The notes below the pieces were generated by a model. It searched no databases, had not been told where the DNA came from, and saw nothing but the letters and a program-made list of their open reading frames with translations. 49,880 nucleotides of DNA from Bifiguratus adelaidae (taxonomy: Eukaryota > Mucoromycota > Endogonomycetes > Endogonales): the NCBI GenBank assembly GCA_002261195.1, contig MVBO01000108.1, forward strand, positions 1 to 49,880, read 5' to 3'. Positions 32,242 to 44,080 of the stretch are shown in pieces (position 1 is the stretch's first letter; every line of letters starts with the position of its first letter). The position numbers were made by a program, and so were the translations under genes.

Positions 32242-33450
32242 CTAATCTGCATAGTCGTCTTCATGGACCGGTTGCAGATAGCGTTCCTGAACATCTCTGA
32301 CATCTTCTGCGTATCCGGATCCGCTCCGCATGGCCGTGAGCATGATACTCTCGTTACCTTCCGTTAATCCACCAAAGATATATCCACCTGCCTTGTCAAT
32401 CACTTGGAGAACATTCATCATGGACTTTTTGTCCTAGAAGCGGCAAGGTTAGCTAAAACAGGAAACCACATCGCATCGTGACGCTCACCTCCACGGCAAG
32501 TGTATAAAAGCCAACAAGTGAAAAATCTTCAATCAATTCACACAATGCCTTGTTTAGTTGCTTGTACCGCTTGTTGATAGGATCTTCATCGAGCTGCTGT
32601 TGTAGGTAGTCGAGATCCATGACCTCGGTATAATACTCGAGATTAAAGGCTGCACAAGCATAAATGAGCATGGCTAATGACATGCAATACAGAAACACGT
32701 ACCTAGTTTGCCATAGGACTCCATCAAGTCGACCTTGGAAAGAATATTCACATGTGGCAATTCGAGCTGTATCATAGTTTTGAGAGAAATGAGGAGGACG
32801 GAGATGTATTTGCTGGGATCAAGGCAATAGTGCGCGTCAACGAGATGCACCGCTACAAGCTATAGAAGCATGAGACACCTTGCGACGGCGAAAACCAACC
32901 TACCCGATAATTGAGCTTTTGAAGCTCATCAATCAGTTCCTTGACGGAGGAATGGTGGGTAAAGAGCTCGACTTGCCCTGGGAAATCAAACAAGATGTAT
33001 TCATCTAGTTCATAGCGTCAACCACCTATACACAACCTGCACGCTTCATAACTTACCACCCAACGCCTTTAGTTTGTCGACCAACCAATCCATATTCTTT
33101 TTCAAGAATTCCATGCAATAAATCATGGCTCCGTTCGGTCCAAGCTGCAACGACTCCATGGCATCCTCCAACGTGATCAAATCAAAAATGTTCACTGCGC
33201 ATGGATAAGGCAAGTTTTCATTGGCCGGATCGAGATTGACTATCGAGCATTTCCTGAGTATATGTAAGTCGCGGTGTTCATGGCGCCAAGCGATGGCACC
33301 ATACCTGCCAATGGCGTTCATAAACTGGTACATGCCATAGCAATAGGTTGTTTTTCCAGACCCAGGAGGTCCAATTACCACCTAATGATAAGAATGTCAG
33401 CCCTTGAGCCCAGTGTTCTATACTCTACACCTTACTTGTCCAAACGGCAT
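32242..33450 (-). CDS. GPN2: GPN-loop GTPase 2
   Basis: Small dimeric GTPase that, with GPN1 and GPN3, assembles and imports RNA polymerase II (and III). Exon 1 is only MPFGQ (start 33450). Exon 2 continues [20 protein letters not shown], the P-loop. Then [34 protein letters not shown] (GPN motif), [16 protein letters not shown] (G3), [20 protein letters not shown] and [20 protein letters not shown], with SKVDL as the G4-type base contact. The helical end is [19 protein letters not shown] to [13 protein letters not shown], and the C-terminus HEDDYAD stops at 32242. Close agreement with GPN2 (GLPY-C and YGKLAFNL-YYTEV) excludes GPN1 and GPN3. Divergent from mL43 with 92 bp between the start codons. 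Confidence 0.95.
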
Positions 33451-33542
33451 GTCGACAGCACAGAATGAGCATTGCCTTAAAAGGATATAAGTCACGTGCT
33501 CAAAAGCCACTTCTATGCACGCTTGAACAGTTCTCACTGCAA
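33451..33542. promoter_or_regulatory. 92-bp divergent promoter GPN2 / mL43
   Basis: Contains CCTTAAAAGG (33475-33484), a near-palindromic CArG-type core related to the CCATAAAAGG sites, and an E-box CACGTG within GTCACGTG (33493-33498), the usual core of Cbf1/USF-type factors. Both lie between the two start codons and could act in either direction. Confidence 0.6.
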
Positions 33543-34085
33543 ATGGCATCACAGGGAGGACGACTACTAGCGAGTAAGGGCAAGAACGGGGTTGGAGCCT
33601 TTGTTCTCCAATGCCGAAAGATTGTATTCAACTATTGTGAGCACTGGGGAAGCAATCGAGGCATGCTGTAAGTCACTCTACGCAAACTAGTGCCTGATGG
33701 ATCCACTGATCAGTGTTCGTCTAGCGACTACATTCACAACGATTTGGCAAGGTTTGCACGAGAACATCCTCAGATTGAATGTGTTGTACAGCCTCGACCG
33801 GGACATCATCCTCTTTTACGAGCCAGCTACCGTAAGTATTATTTGGTTCTACAGTCAAGATGATGTATATGCGCTCACCGGCCTTGCCTTGTTCTAGTCA
33901 ACGGCCGGGAAAAGCAGATCTGTGTACGGAACCTAAAACCCTCCGAGATCGACGAAAAGGTAGCGCTCCTGCGAGACTCTAGCGGCAACAAACAAAAACT
34001 CTTGACCAAACGACCAGTCATTTCCACCACACCCAGTGTTCGTGGGCAATGGTCGCCCTTTTTGACCAAGCCGCATGAGATATAA
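33543..34085 (+). CDS. Mitochondrial large-subunit ribosomal protein mL43
   Basis: Component of the mitochondrial 54S/39S subunit (yeast Mrpl51, human MRPL43), sharing the L51/S25/CI-B8 thioredoxin-like domain. The start MASQGGRLLASKGKNGVGAF at 33543 is preferred to the upstream ATG at 33465 because it matches family length. Exon 1 ends NYCEHWGSNRGML. Exon 2 (acceptor at about 33712) gives SDYIHNDLARFAREHPQIEC and VQPRPGHHPLL. Exon 3 gives NGREKQICVRNLKPSEIDEK, LLRDSSGNKQKLLTKRPVIS and the diagnostic SVRGQWSPFLTKPHEI, ending at 34085. About 135 residues after splicing. The basic N-terminus may serve for mitochondrial import. Confidence 0.9.
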
Positions 34086-34182
34086 GCTCTGTTTTGTACC
34101 CACTCATTCCTGTATCATAGAGTTCTACAATAGAAAAGTTACAATGGGTTGCTGTACGCATCTATATCTTTCTATACAAGGT

Positions 34183-35971
34183 CTAGGCAAACACGGCATC
34201 CCAATCGGTCTCTTGTCCGATTCGCTCAATCATGGCCATCAACCGGTCCAAATGACGTTCTTGCACCGTCGGGGCATTAACGACGACTCTGAAAAAGGAG
34301 GGATGGCCCGACAACGGAGCGTAATCGACGAGGTATTCCCCAGACTCATTGATCTGCCGGTGAATCGATTGCGTGATGCGGGTGAGTACATCATTATAGG
34401 CCGCGTTGGTGCCTGGTGCAATGGTATCCTTGATGCTCGTTCCGTCGCAGGTGGGATCGAGCGCACATAGCCGTTCGCGCTGACTTGGAGGCGTATACCA
34501 AAAGCAAATCTGCATAAAGGGGCTGGGATCCATCACGAGCTTGAAGCCATCCTTGGCTTTTGATCGGACCAAGGATGTCAGGTAGGCAGCCATAGCGTAC
34601 GCGTGCTCTATCCTTCTTTCGTAGCCTTGACGACCGTAAAAGATCCATCCGAGATAGAGCTTGAGTGCGTCCGGTCGACGACCGCAGCCGACGGTACCGT
34701 CACCTAGGTCATAGGGATTACCGTGAAAGAGGTAGCCGGCATTGAGGCTGTTGCTGGCAGAAAAAAGGAGGTGACCATCATGAGGTGTGATGAGGAGTGA
34801 GCACTGCAGAGGCACGCCCAAGAGTTTGTGAGGATTGAGCGTAAATGTGTCGGCCTGAGGGTGACGCGTGGTCAGCGTGGACAGGCGCGCAGGAACTAGT
34901 CCAAGCACTTACCAGTTCGGATCCATCGAGCTGTGTCTTTTGTCGAGAGCTTGAAAAGATAGCCGATCCACCCCAGGATCCATCCACATGCAACCAACAA
35001 CCATACTTTTTCGCAACGGCAGAAATGGCGCGAATCGGATCAAAGGTGCCGAGAACCGTCGTACCAGCCGTGGCATTGATAAAGAAGGGCGTTTCGTCTC
35101 GCTCCAAGCAATCTGCGATCGCTCTGTCCAAGGCCAAAGCATCCATACGACCATGATCGTCCACCGCCACCTTAATCACATTATCCGTACCGAGACCTAA
35201 AGCAAGTGCCGTCTTGTCGATCGAATAGTGACCGTGTGAAGAGGTGAAGATTTTCAGCTTGCCATACTCGGCCTGTGGGTTATATGGTCGCGGTAGATAG
35301 CCCTGCGTCTTGATGCTCGGAAACATCTTGTTGCGCGCCGTGATCATGGCGAGTTGATTGGAACTGCTTCCTCCCGGGCACAGAATCCCCCCGGATGTCT
35401 GCGAATCCATCAGCAATTCGATCACATGCTGTTTTGTGTTCCACCGCCTCCTCAGCTTACCTTGCCCATACCCAACAACTGTCCAACAGCCTTGGTCACC
35501 TCCATCTCCATAAGCGTAAAAACGGGCGATACATGATAGACATGACTATTGGTATTCAAGAGAGCAATCAGGAGCTCTGAGACAATTCCGATAGGATTGG
35601 ATCCGGCATACAGCTTGTCCATAAACCGAGGGTTCAACGACTGAACACTGTATTTGAGCACCTGTTGGACCACGTTCAAGGCACCTGGACCGGTTGTAAG
35701 TCTGCTGGTAGAGCAAGCCAAATTCTTTCTATATACCTTCCGTGCCTGATCCTTCTTCAGGAAGCTCTAGCTGTAACCTCTCACCCAGTTGTTCCGGACA
35801 CATCGGAGGCACAACCGGTGTCTCGTCCCGTTGACTTGTCGCATAATCTATCTCACAATGAATATGGAGCCTAAACCATCGGATATACTCACAATCAATC
35901 AAGAGTGGATGAAGTCGAGTCAATAAGTCATCCAATAGTCTAGCGTCAGCGTCTATTGTGGTAGAAGGCAT
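34183..35971 (-). CDS. PLP-dependent group II decarboxylase (cysteine-sulfinate / glutamate decarboxylase-like)
   Basis: Fold-type I pyridoxal-phosphate decarboxylase. Start MPSTTIDADARLLDDLLTRL at 35971. Conserved blocks: NPRFMDKLYAGSNPIGIVSE, TNSHVYHVSPVFTLMEMEVT, SGGILCPGGSSSNQLAMITA (phosphate cup), FTSSHGHYSIDKTALALGLG (His stacking on PLP), FFINATAGTTVLGTFDPI, WLHVDGSWGGSAIFS (Asp to the pyridine N) and DTFTLNPHKLLGVPLQCSLL with the Schiff-base Lys in NPHKLLG. Then GYLFHGNPYDLGDGTVGCGR and LKLYLGWIFYGRQGYE, ending DWDAVFA at 34183. Block sequences are nearest to animal-type CSAD/GADL1/GAD rather than the plant or yeast Gad1 group. The substrate (cysteine sulfinate, aspartate or glutamate) cannot be settled by eye. 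No organelle signal. Four or five short introns. Confidence 0.9.
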
Positions 35972-36249
35972 CGCGCAAGAGGAAAGAAGAAGAGCTTACC
36001 TAAGCCATTCGTAGTTGAAATCCCACAATTTTTTCACTTCTTTATTAATTAAGCAACTGGAACCTTTGGCACTAAAAGCAAGGTTTTAAGCTAGAGCACG
36101 GCGATGTCATACCTAGACCGCGGTGTGTGGACAGAATTGCAAGAGCATGGGAACGCCGTGCATGGATTTTATTCAGATGTTGTATCATCATGGATATTAA
36201 AGCATGGGTTCCGACAAGATAGATTATAGGGGTATAGATAAAGACGCGG

Positions 36250-39200
36250 TTAAAGCTTGAGTTGAGTACGCTTGGCTTCACGCTTGGCTCCCCAGTGACG
36301 AATGACCCACTTGCGACCGAGCCAGAGGACGACGATTCGCTGCCAGACCACGGTGAGGATACATTGACAGACGAGGTAGGCCCAGAATTTGTAGCGAAAG
36401 TCGCGTGGAAGGACGTTGTGTCCGAGTGGGGAATTGTAGTCTTCTATAGGCCACCAAATGTTTTGGTAACCCAAGGACTCCAGGACGGAGACGCTACCAC
36501 AGTTGACACGGAAGATGCACGAATAGGGGTTGGGATCGGCGAGAACGAGCCACGAGCTCGAGGTGAAGCAAATCAAATAGGCAGCGACTAGCACATAATT
36601 GCGCCACCAGGATCGTCGGAAACCATTGCCAAAGTTGAAGACAGCAGAGGAGTGGAAGAAGGGAAAGATGGATGCGAGGGCAATGATTTCAGCTTCGTAA
36701 TTGTCTCCAAGGAGCCACCATTGCGCAGCATCTACGGCAGTGGAATCAAACTCGTTACAGAGGAACCACGGCTGTTGGAACAACCATATTATGGCGCCAA
36801 CAATGAACCAGAAATTGATAAAGATGACACCGATGGTAGAGATGAGGGTATAAGGACCGAGAAGACGCGCCGTAGGTCGTCGTGCAGAGAGTTTCTTGGC
36901 CGGTTGAGCCTGCGTTAGACAAAAGGTCAAGATGGGGGTAAAGAAACCTGCAGAGAATGAATACAAGTGGTCTTTATACCTCCCACGCAAAAAGCACTCA
37001 CCGTCAATCATGATCCAGATGGGTTGCGATGCAATGACCGTAAAGTAGAACATGAGCAATTCAAACCAAGCCATGGTCTCACCGTACAAGATCAAAAATT
37101 GGTATCCCGCAAAGCTGGTCGCCAGCGCTGCGCGACCTTGCTTCAACAATTCCACGCACTGCATGACGGTTCGTTTGTTGGTACTAAAGGGAGACACAAT
37201 GCTGGCTTCGGCTTCGGAGAGAGCGATACCGACGTGCGCGGCACGAAGAGCACCGCAGTCATTGCCACCGTCTCCACACATGGCAGTAATGGATTTTTCC
37301 ATGTGAAGTTGAACGCACTTGACCTTGTCGTTGGGCGTCATGCGGGCGAAAATCCTGGTGTCCAACAAGAGATTGCGAATTTCTCCCTGTTCAACCAGGG
37401 CTTCAAAGGCTCTGCCGGTCACGGCGAGCTCGACGGGTGTAAACTTCTTGTCCTTGAGCGCGGCTGCGACATCCACTTGTTCGCCGGTATCCACGTTCGT
37501 CCATGTGACCGGTCCCCGAGTACCAGACGTTGCATCACCAAGAAGAACCATTTGATGATCAGCAATCATGCCACATTGACGGGCAATGAAGATGCCAGTG
37601 AGCGCATTATCACCTGTGATCATCACCGTTCTCGTATCACCTTCCTTGAGCTCACGGATGGCATCGGGTGTATCCTCCTTGAGCTTGTTCCTAAACATGA
37701 CGAGACCCAAAAATTCGCAACCGGCTTCCAATTCGTCACGCGTCAAGGCCTTGATCTGTTCCATTTGAATCGTTTCCCCCAGCAGACCGAGTTCACGATG
37801 GGCCATGGACAAGACGTAACATCCCTGTTGTGCAAATTGAGACGCGACGGCATCGTAATCGGCAGGAAGAGAAGAGGGATAGACAATATGCTTAATGCGT
37901 TCAAAGGAACCCTTGACATAGACGTGAACCTTGTTGGTGCGCGTATCGTGAACAGCGACGCTTTGAGAAGCACGAGCATGGACAAATTCGAATCGTTTTA
38001 GGATATGGACCGGTTGTGGTTCGCCGGCATCATCCTTGGCGGAATACCGCGGAGGCACAAGCGTATCGATATGCGCCACTTCGCGCGGACTTTCGAGCCT
38101 CCACTGGACAGCTTGGAACGATTCAATGTCGACGGGATTACCCACGAACTGGTCCTTGACTTTGGTTACCGCATGGCAGGTAGCGATACCCATGCGCAAC
38201 AAGGGATCGATATCCCCCGGGTCCTCCACATGTTGAGCAAAGGTGCGCTTGCTCACCAGAGCCGTCTTGGACGTCTCGTCGTCGACGGCCTCAATGGGAG
38301 TTTCAACATGATCGAGACCGACAGCGCCAAAGAATTCCAAGCCCTCTCTAGTCAGGGTACCCGTCTTGTCAAAGCAAAAGATGCGAACCTTGCCAGCCAC
38401 AATAATTCTTGGAAGGTCAATGCAATAAATGTTCTTGTTTCGAAGACGTGTGGCAGCAACGGATTGGCCGACGGTGAGGGCAGCGGGCAGCAGAGGCGAG
38501 AAGATTTCAGAAATGACAAAGATACCGTAGAACCAACTGGTGATGTCTCCACGTCCCATGAGGTAAATGGTAAGGCAATAGGCGACAAAACCCCAGAGCA
38601 AGAGGATGATGACGACCAGTTTTAGGTGCTCGTTGAAGATGAAGGAAATTGGGGTCGGGAACAGGATCTTGTGAATCAATTGACCCTTTTCGCTGTTGAT
38701 CCCGGTGGCCACGACGATAGCAGTAACTCTGTTTTGGTGAGAATCGACCGGTTCGTTGGAGCCCTCGACCTGCAGGTCCAATGGATTAGCAGACACGGGT
38801 ACAGCTTGACTGACAGTGGTGCCGGCAAACAACGTATTGACCTTTCCGCTACCCGTAGACTCGTAAACACCATCATCGTCGTGGATAGGGAATTTTCGCA
38901 CAGGAAGCGCTTCGCCAGTCAAACTGGATTCGTCAACGACCACATTGCCAGAGAGCAAGACAGCGTCGCAGGGCATGACGCCTGCTTCCGCGATTTCGAA
39001 CACGTCACCGGGGACCAACTCGGAAGAGGAGTAGCTCTTCCATTCGCCATCCCGCAAGGTCATCACTTCCGTTTCGTATTCAGCCATGGCCTTGATACGA
39101 TGCTCGGCCCGCAAACGCAAAAAGATCTTGATGAAGGCAGACACCAAGATGACACAGGTTTGGACGAGACCCATCTGATAATACTGAAAGTAATACCAGA

Positions 39201-40984
39201 CCCAAAGACACATCATTTGGTAGATGTAGAACCAATTGGTGAATTCTTGCAGGATAGCTATCGGGATGCTCGGCACATTGACGCCAACAAAGTTTGGTCC
39301 CAGCAATTCTATTCGGTAAACGGCCTGCTTTAGGCTGAGACCCTCACGAAGAGTGAGAAGCTCAGCATGAGAATCACCAAGCTCAAATGCAAAAGGTTCG
39401 AATCGGCTGATGGTCGGGTTGTATACGTAACGCGCACACTGGTATTCAAAGTATCGACGATTTTGACCCGTAAAGTGTACACGACAGGTGTTAACAAGAA
39501 TATCAGCCTTGAAGGCATGGCGAACCTTGACTTCCCACCGTTTGAGGAACATGAGCAGCTTGGATCCATCGTCCAGGAAGATGACCGACTCTTGAGGCTT
39601 CTCAACCTGAACATAGGCTGCCTCATGGGCATAGGTCTCGATTCGGAACCAGTTGCGTAGGCGGGAGCGAGAAAAGTTGACACAGATTAACCAAACGGTT
39701 GAAATATGCCACACTGCACAAAAGATCTTGGATGACAAGTCGGACGTCAAAAAGACGCCAAAGGCCACACCGTCAACTGAACCGTAGTAATCGCCAACTA
39801 TGACACCGAGGAAAACAAGGAATCCCAGCGTGGTAAGCAAGACGGATGCGAAACCAATGTACCCGAACCAGTCGTTATTGTATCCACGGAATTGGACGCG
39901 GTCGGCTTCATTTAGCGTCGAACCATCAGTATCCAACGGCGGGCCTGTCAGCACTTTTGAGTTCGTCAACGTCTCTTGAACCTCAGCGCTTTGTTTCACG
40001 TCTTGCTTTTCGGAGGTAATACCACTCGAGCTTGAGTCGGTCGAATCGTGATCCTCCACAACAGCAGCCGATTTCTCGTCCACGGGATCGTTGGCACCAA
40101 AATCACCAGCCTTGCTGGTCCTCTCTGCCGGCATGCTATCAGGAGCCTGTTCATTGCGGATGCCACGGTGAAATGCCTAGGATGCAAGGGGAAAAAGTGA
40201 GCTACTTGCCATATAAGGCAGTCCATCACGTGGCGTCATCCTTTCACATGTGAAACCTGTCAACCCCCAGGAACGCATCGAAAGCCCCGCACCACCGGAT
40301 TTCTTCCTGCCAAACTCACCCTTTCCCGTAACCTCTTGTAAGCCCACCAGCTCAACAAGATGAACGCTTCTAGTGACATGAGCGTCCAGACGGCGACCCA
40401 CATTGGTTCACGCCAGGTGAACATGGGAGTCGGAGGCGCTGGACAATCTAGCCAGTATTGAGCTTCCTGCTGTCCTGTTTCGGAAGTTCCGTTCCACGCG
40501 CCGACAGCGGCGTTGGACAGACCAAGTCCTGCAGCACATGCAGCAAACAACTGAGGATTCCTGTTTTGCGTATCAAACGCAGTGAGATTGACTAGTTGTC
40601 CCAGATAGCAGGGTACCAGTTGCTGTGACGAAGAGCTTCCACCGCACCAACAAGCGTTGGCAATCGAGGGATCGCATGTTTCAGCACAGGAGCCATCCAA
40701 GCACAACGACTTTCCGGCTCCGCATGCACTCGTGGACACTGGTCCCGGACACCGGTCCACCGAACTCACGCACAGGATAGGACACGCGACATTGGTAGCG
40801 TTCTTAAGTGGACATACATTCCCGTTCTTGTCGTAGGCATTGACTAAAATTCAACGAGTGAGCCCGCCAGCTATTCACTATCCAGCAACCACTTACTCGG
40901 CTCGAACACTGGCAACGCATCGATGATGCCAACACCGATAAGTAGCCATGTACAGCCGCGAGCCACGGTCAAGGGTATCTTCAT
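36250..40984 (-). CDS. P5B-type ATPase with secreted Cys-rich N-terminal domain
   Basis: P-type ATPase of the ATP13A2/Ypk9 class (endolysosomal or vacuolar polyamine/cation transport). Core: VMPCDAVLLSGNVVVDESSL, TGEALP, the M4 motif SPLLPAALTVGQ, IFCFDKTGTLTREGLEFFG (phosphorylated Asp), VYVKGSFERIKH, TVMITGDNALTGIFIARQCG, FARMTPNDKVKCVQLH and ITAMCGDGGNDCGALRAAHV. My model adds upstream exons. MKIPLTVARGCTWLLIGVGI at 40984 is a signal peptide. A Cys-rich region follows (ACPILCVSSVDRCPGPVST, GKSLCLDGSCAETCDP, ANACWCGG) and a membrane helix (VAVWTLMSLEAFILLSWWAY). A 143-nt intron (40319-40177) then joins KRLRER to AFHRGIRNEQAPDSMPAERT in frame. If that intron is wrong there are two genes, splitting near 40135-40260. 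A stopless 54-nt intron is at 37001-36948. Confidence 0.82.
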
Positions 40985-41382
40985 GGTAAACGAAATAAGC
41001 TTTCTATTGAAGCTGTATACTCGACGAGTCGAGAAAAGTATCGAAGCAGAAAGAAGCAGCAGCACCCTACCGAGGCATATACGGAGTAAGCGATGAGCAG
41101 AGGCAATAACGGAGCGCGAAAAGTACAAAAATTTGCTAATTTCGTTTTCATTCATTAAGAATGCGACTCTAGTCGAAAGCAGCATGTGTAGTAGATGTGA
41201 GGCGTTAGTGCCATCAGTTGTGAACAGGGGATAGAGACTGTACGAGGGAAGGGCGGGGAAATGGCCATATTACCGCCTCATCACTAATTATCTCCGTTGC
41301 GGACGATGGCAAAACATCCAGGAAGCAGGCACCACTACCCCATCTGGCCAATGACTGCTCGTCAGCTGTACGCCTTGTGCTC
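40985..41382. other. Intergenic, ATG4 3' end to P5B ATPase start
   Basis: 398 bp containing the ATG4 3' region and the promoter of the P5B gene. No CCATAAAAGGA element or clear TATA box found. Open frames here are short and lack family features. Nothing else noticed. Confidence 0.4.
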
Positions 41383-43916
41383 TCATTGGATGATGTGGTC
41401 GTCGTCCCCTTCGTCTTCGGAAAGGATGCCAAAGTCATTATCGCTACGGACATCGTCGTCGTAGTCTGGCGCTTTCTCGGCGATCGTAAAGATGGGCGTA
41501 GAGGCCTGTGCAATCTGGCAAGCGGATGAGTCACGAGTGACGAGGAGGGGGGAGGGGAAATAGAGATTGCATGCTTTACCTTCATGATACGATCGCAAAA
41601 CGCGTCAAATTCTTCTTCATGGCGACAATAAAAGCCCAACAGCATAGATGGATCCAGCTGTGAAATGCTGAGCTTTCGAGGGACATCGCAATGGTAGGTG
41701 GCCATGTCCTGAGATGATGTGCGGTTACATCGAGGTTGATGGGTTCGTTCGCTCTGCCGGATGTACTCACTGCTTCGGTGTATTCGTCCAAAGGCTTGAC
41801 CTCCAGCGAAGGCCGCGAATAGTGGGGATCCAAGTAGATCAAATCGTTGCCTAAGCACCGTAGAAGTTGAGGACACCCATTGCCAAAGCCAACGCCGCTG
41901 GCCTAGGTACTCACCCTGTACACCCAAGAAATAGTGCGATGAATTAGGTCGTCCGCTGGAACAATAGACGCGCATAAGAATCCTATCATGAAACACGTCA
42001 ATAGCCGTACATACCCAGCGATACCACTGCAATACGGCAACTCAAAATATGCCTAAAGGTAAGACGTTAGCCCACGGTTGACGAGTCGAGCAAATGGTCT
42101 GTATCAACCTTGAGCGCCTGATGATAAATAGGATTCAAGTTATCAATGCCTAGTCGGATAGACACTAATATTAACACAGACTTAAAGGGCCCTGGAGGCT
42201 TTGGACTTTGCGTGTCATCATCCCCTTGCGTTTCCCGTGCGACTTGCTGAACATCGCTCTTGTAGACCACGCCATCGGTGGCTACGTGAACGGTCAATCC
42301 AGCCTCTGGTACTTTGGACACGAGCACCCTAGAGAGGATCAATACCGAACATCTTGGCTGGAAAGCGACCTACTTTATGACCTGACTGATAGTGCTTGGT
42401 CCAAACCACTCGCCAATACCTTTTCCGTACTGTTTGCCAAGCAACGCAATACGATGGATAGCAAAAGGTGACCGAGAGCTAAACTCGTCAAAGAACAATG
42501 AGAATACCTGAAAGTCCGAATGAACTCCCTGCTTTTTAATACCAGGCTGCAATACCTCTCACCTTGACATAATCTATCCAATCGGGATCTGACCGATCAA
42601 GTGGCCGTCGCCAATCTACATCATGCCATGAGTCTAATTGACTGGAATACAAAACACCGTGGAGTCACCTTACCTGAGCCAAATAGATTGACCAGTATCG
42701 TTTGACAAAGCAAACCTTGCCCACTTCGAAGCATACATCCCCAGCCAATATCTGTCGTAAATTGCGCGGGTCGAATCGCCGGGTAATTGTGTCGATAGGT
42801 GAACCAGGGTCGTGAAGTAAAGTCACGTTGAAAGGAGGTCATTGGAGTCGGAGGGGTGGGAAGTGAGCCAGGTATGGCTGTGTCTGGTATCACTGGGGCA
42901 TGGATGGCGTCGGAGTTATCAAAAGTGTTGTGGGCAGGTATAGGTAATTCGGCTTCTTTGCTGGGGTAATCGATGCCGGTAATTGACCTTTGACGTGATA
43001 GCGACTTAACACTTTCAATATCTTCGTCGCTAGAGTCGATGATAATATCGCCACTGTTCCCGCTATATTTCTTGCCTAGGAACCAAATATCTGTACAAGC
43101 CCCTTGCGGAGTTTGTGATATCTCGCTGTTTGACGCATTAGAGGTATTTGGCGTGTTCGCTAACTGCTGCTTTAGACTGGGTATCCACTCGCCGGGTATA
43201 GAAGAAAGTACCGATGAAACTATGAAGATGATATATGCTGAGTTCCCATTGCTGCTGCAATTTGCCTACCTTTTTGAGTTGTTGACGTGGTTGTAGGTGC
43301 TTGAGATCCGGTTGCCGTATCCGTAGCCACTGATTCCTCTGCGTTCCAAAGTCCAGAGACCCAATGGCCCAGCTTATTGGGTATTTCTGCCGTGATGTAC
43401 GACGTATTGGATCGTAGTTTGTCAGCGAGGGGATGTGGTGGGTTTTGTTCAGCATATCGTTCGCTAAATGTCCTGGATTGCGGTGTAGATGTGGTGGGGT
43501 TGGTGCCTTCAGCCTTGGAACGTTGGACGGAATTATCATTGTCAGCGACAGTCATACTAGACAGCAGTTGGGTGAGATTGGCATTTGCATTACGCAAGGA
43601 TTGCATGGTGTTTGAAAAGAAGCCTGGACCGCTTTCGTCTATAGACTTCTCTTGTTGTCGCAGTGTCCACGAGTCGCGAAACGAGCGGCGACTTGTGGGT
43701 GAGCTCGTTTCATTTGCCTTGTCCTTTACAGACAACGAGGCTATATAAGAGGGAGCAAGAGGGAGCAAGCGTCAGTCTGTCGTGATCTCTACACGCTCAT
43801 TGAAAAGGTGATGGCAAAACGCCAACATTACCTGGTTCTGTGTCTTGTTCACCTAGACATGCACCACATTTTGACTCATCGAGTGTTCCAGCAGTAGCCT
43901 GATGGTCAGAAGACAT
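41383..43916 (-). CDS. ATG4: Autophagy cysteine protease ATG4
   Basis: Cleaves the Atg8 precursor and delipidates Atg8-PE during autophagy. Start MSSDHQATAGTLDESKCGAC at 43916. About 200 disordered residues follow, then IWFLGKKY and the peptidase C54 core: FTSRPWFTYRHNYPAI, FTTDIGWGCMLRSGQGLLCQ with the nucleophile Cys, FSSRSPFAIHRIALLGKQYG, KGIGEWFGPSTISQVIK and GLTVHVATDGVVYKSDV. The catalytic Asp and His lie in DLIYLDPHYSRP, preceded by AGGRPNSSHYFLGVQG, then SMLLGFYCRHEEEFDAFCDR. The acidic tail DNDFGILSEDEGDDDHIIQ ends at 41383 and holds FGIL, an LIR-type Atg8-binding motif in the place of FEIL of animal ATG4B. About nine short introns (for example one interrupting the chain after FLGVQG). 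The long N-terminal extension is common in fungi. Confidence 0.95.
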
Positions 43917-44080
43917 GACCAAGACTCTCCACGAGTAGAACAAGCGTGCTAAGTAAGTGGAAGCAAGTGCCAGTGGAAGCAGAAGGAAGTCACAGGATGA
44001 ATTAATTCATTTTGTATTAAGCGCAGAAAAACAACAATGGATTCATGGATGTAAGGTCCATTGACAAGGCAATTCATATT

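Noticed and set aside
39390-39410. tRNA-like GGTTCGAATC (B-box resemblance)
   Set aside because: It lies inside the conserved P5 ATPase coding sequence and no A box or cloverleaf surrounds it.
40135-40984. A stand-alone small secreted Cys-rich membrane protein upstream of the P5 ATPase
   Set aside because: Its tail after KRLRER looks like translated intron and the frame joins the ATPase through a consensus donor and acceptor; kept only as an alternative.
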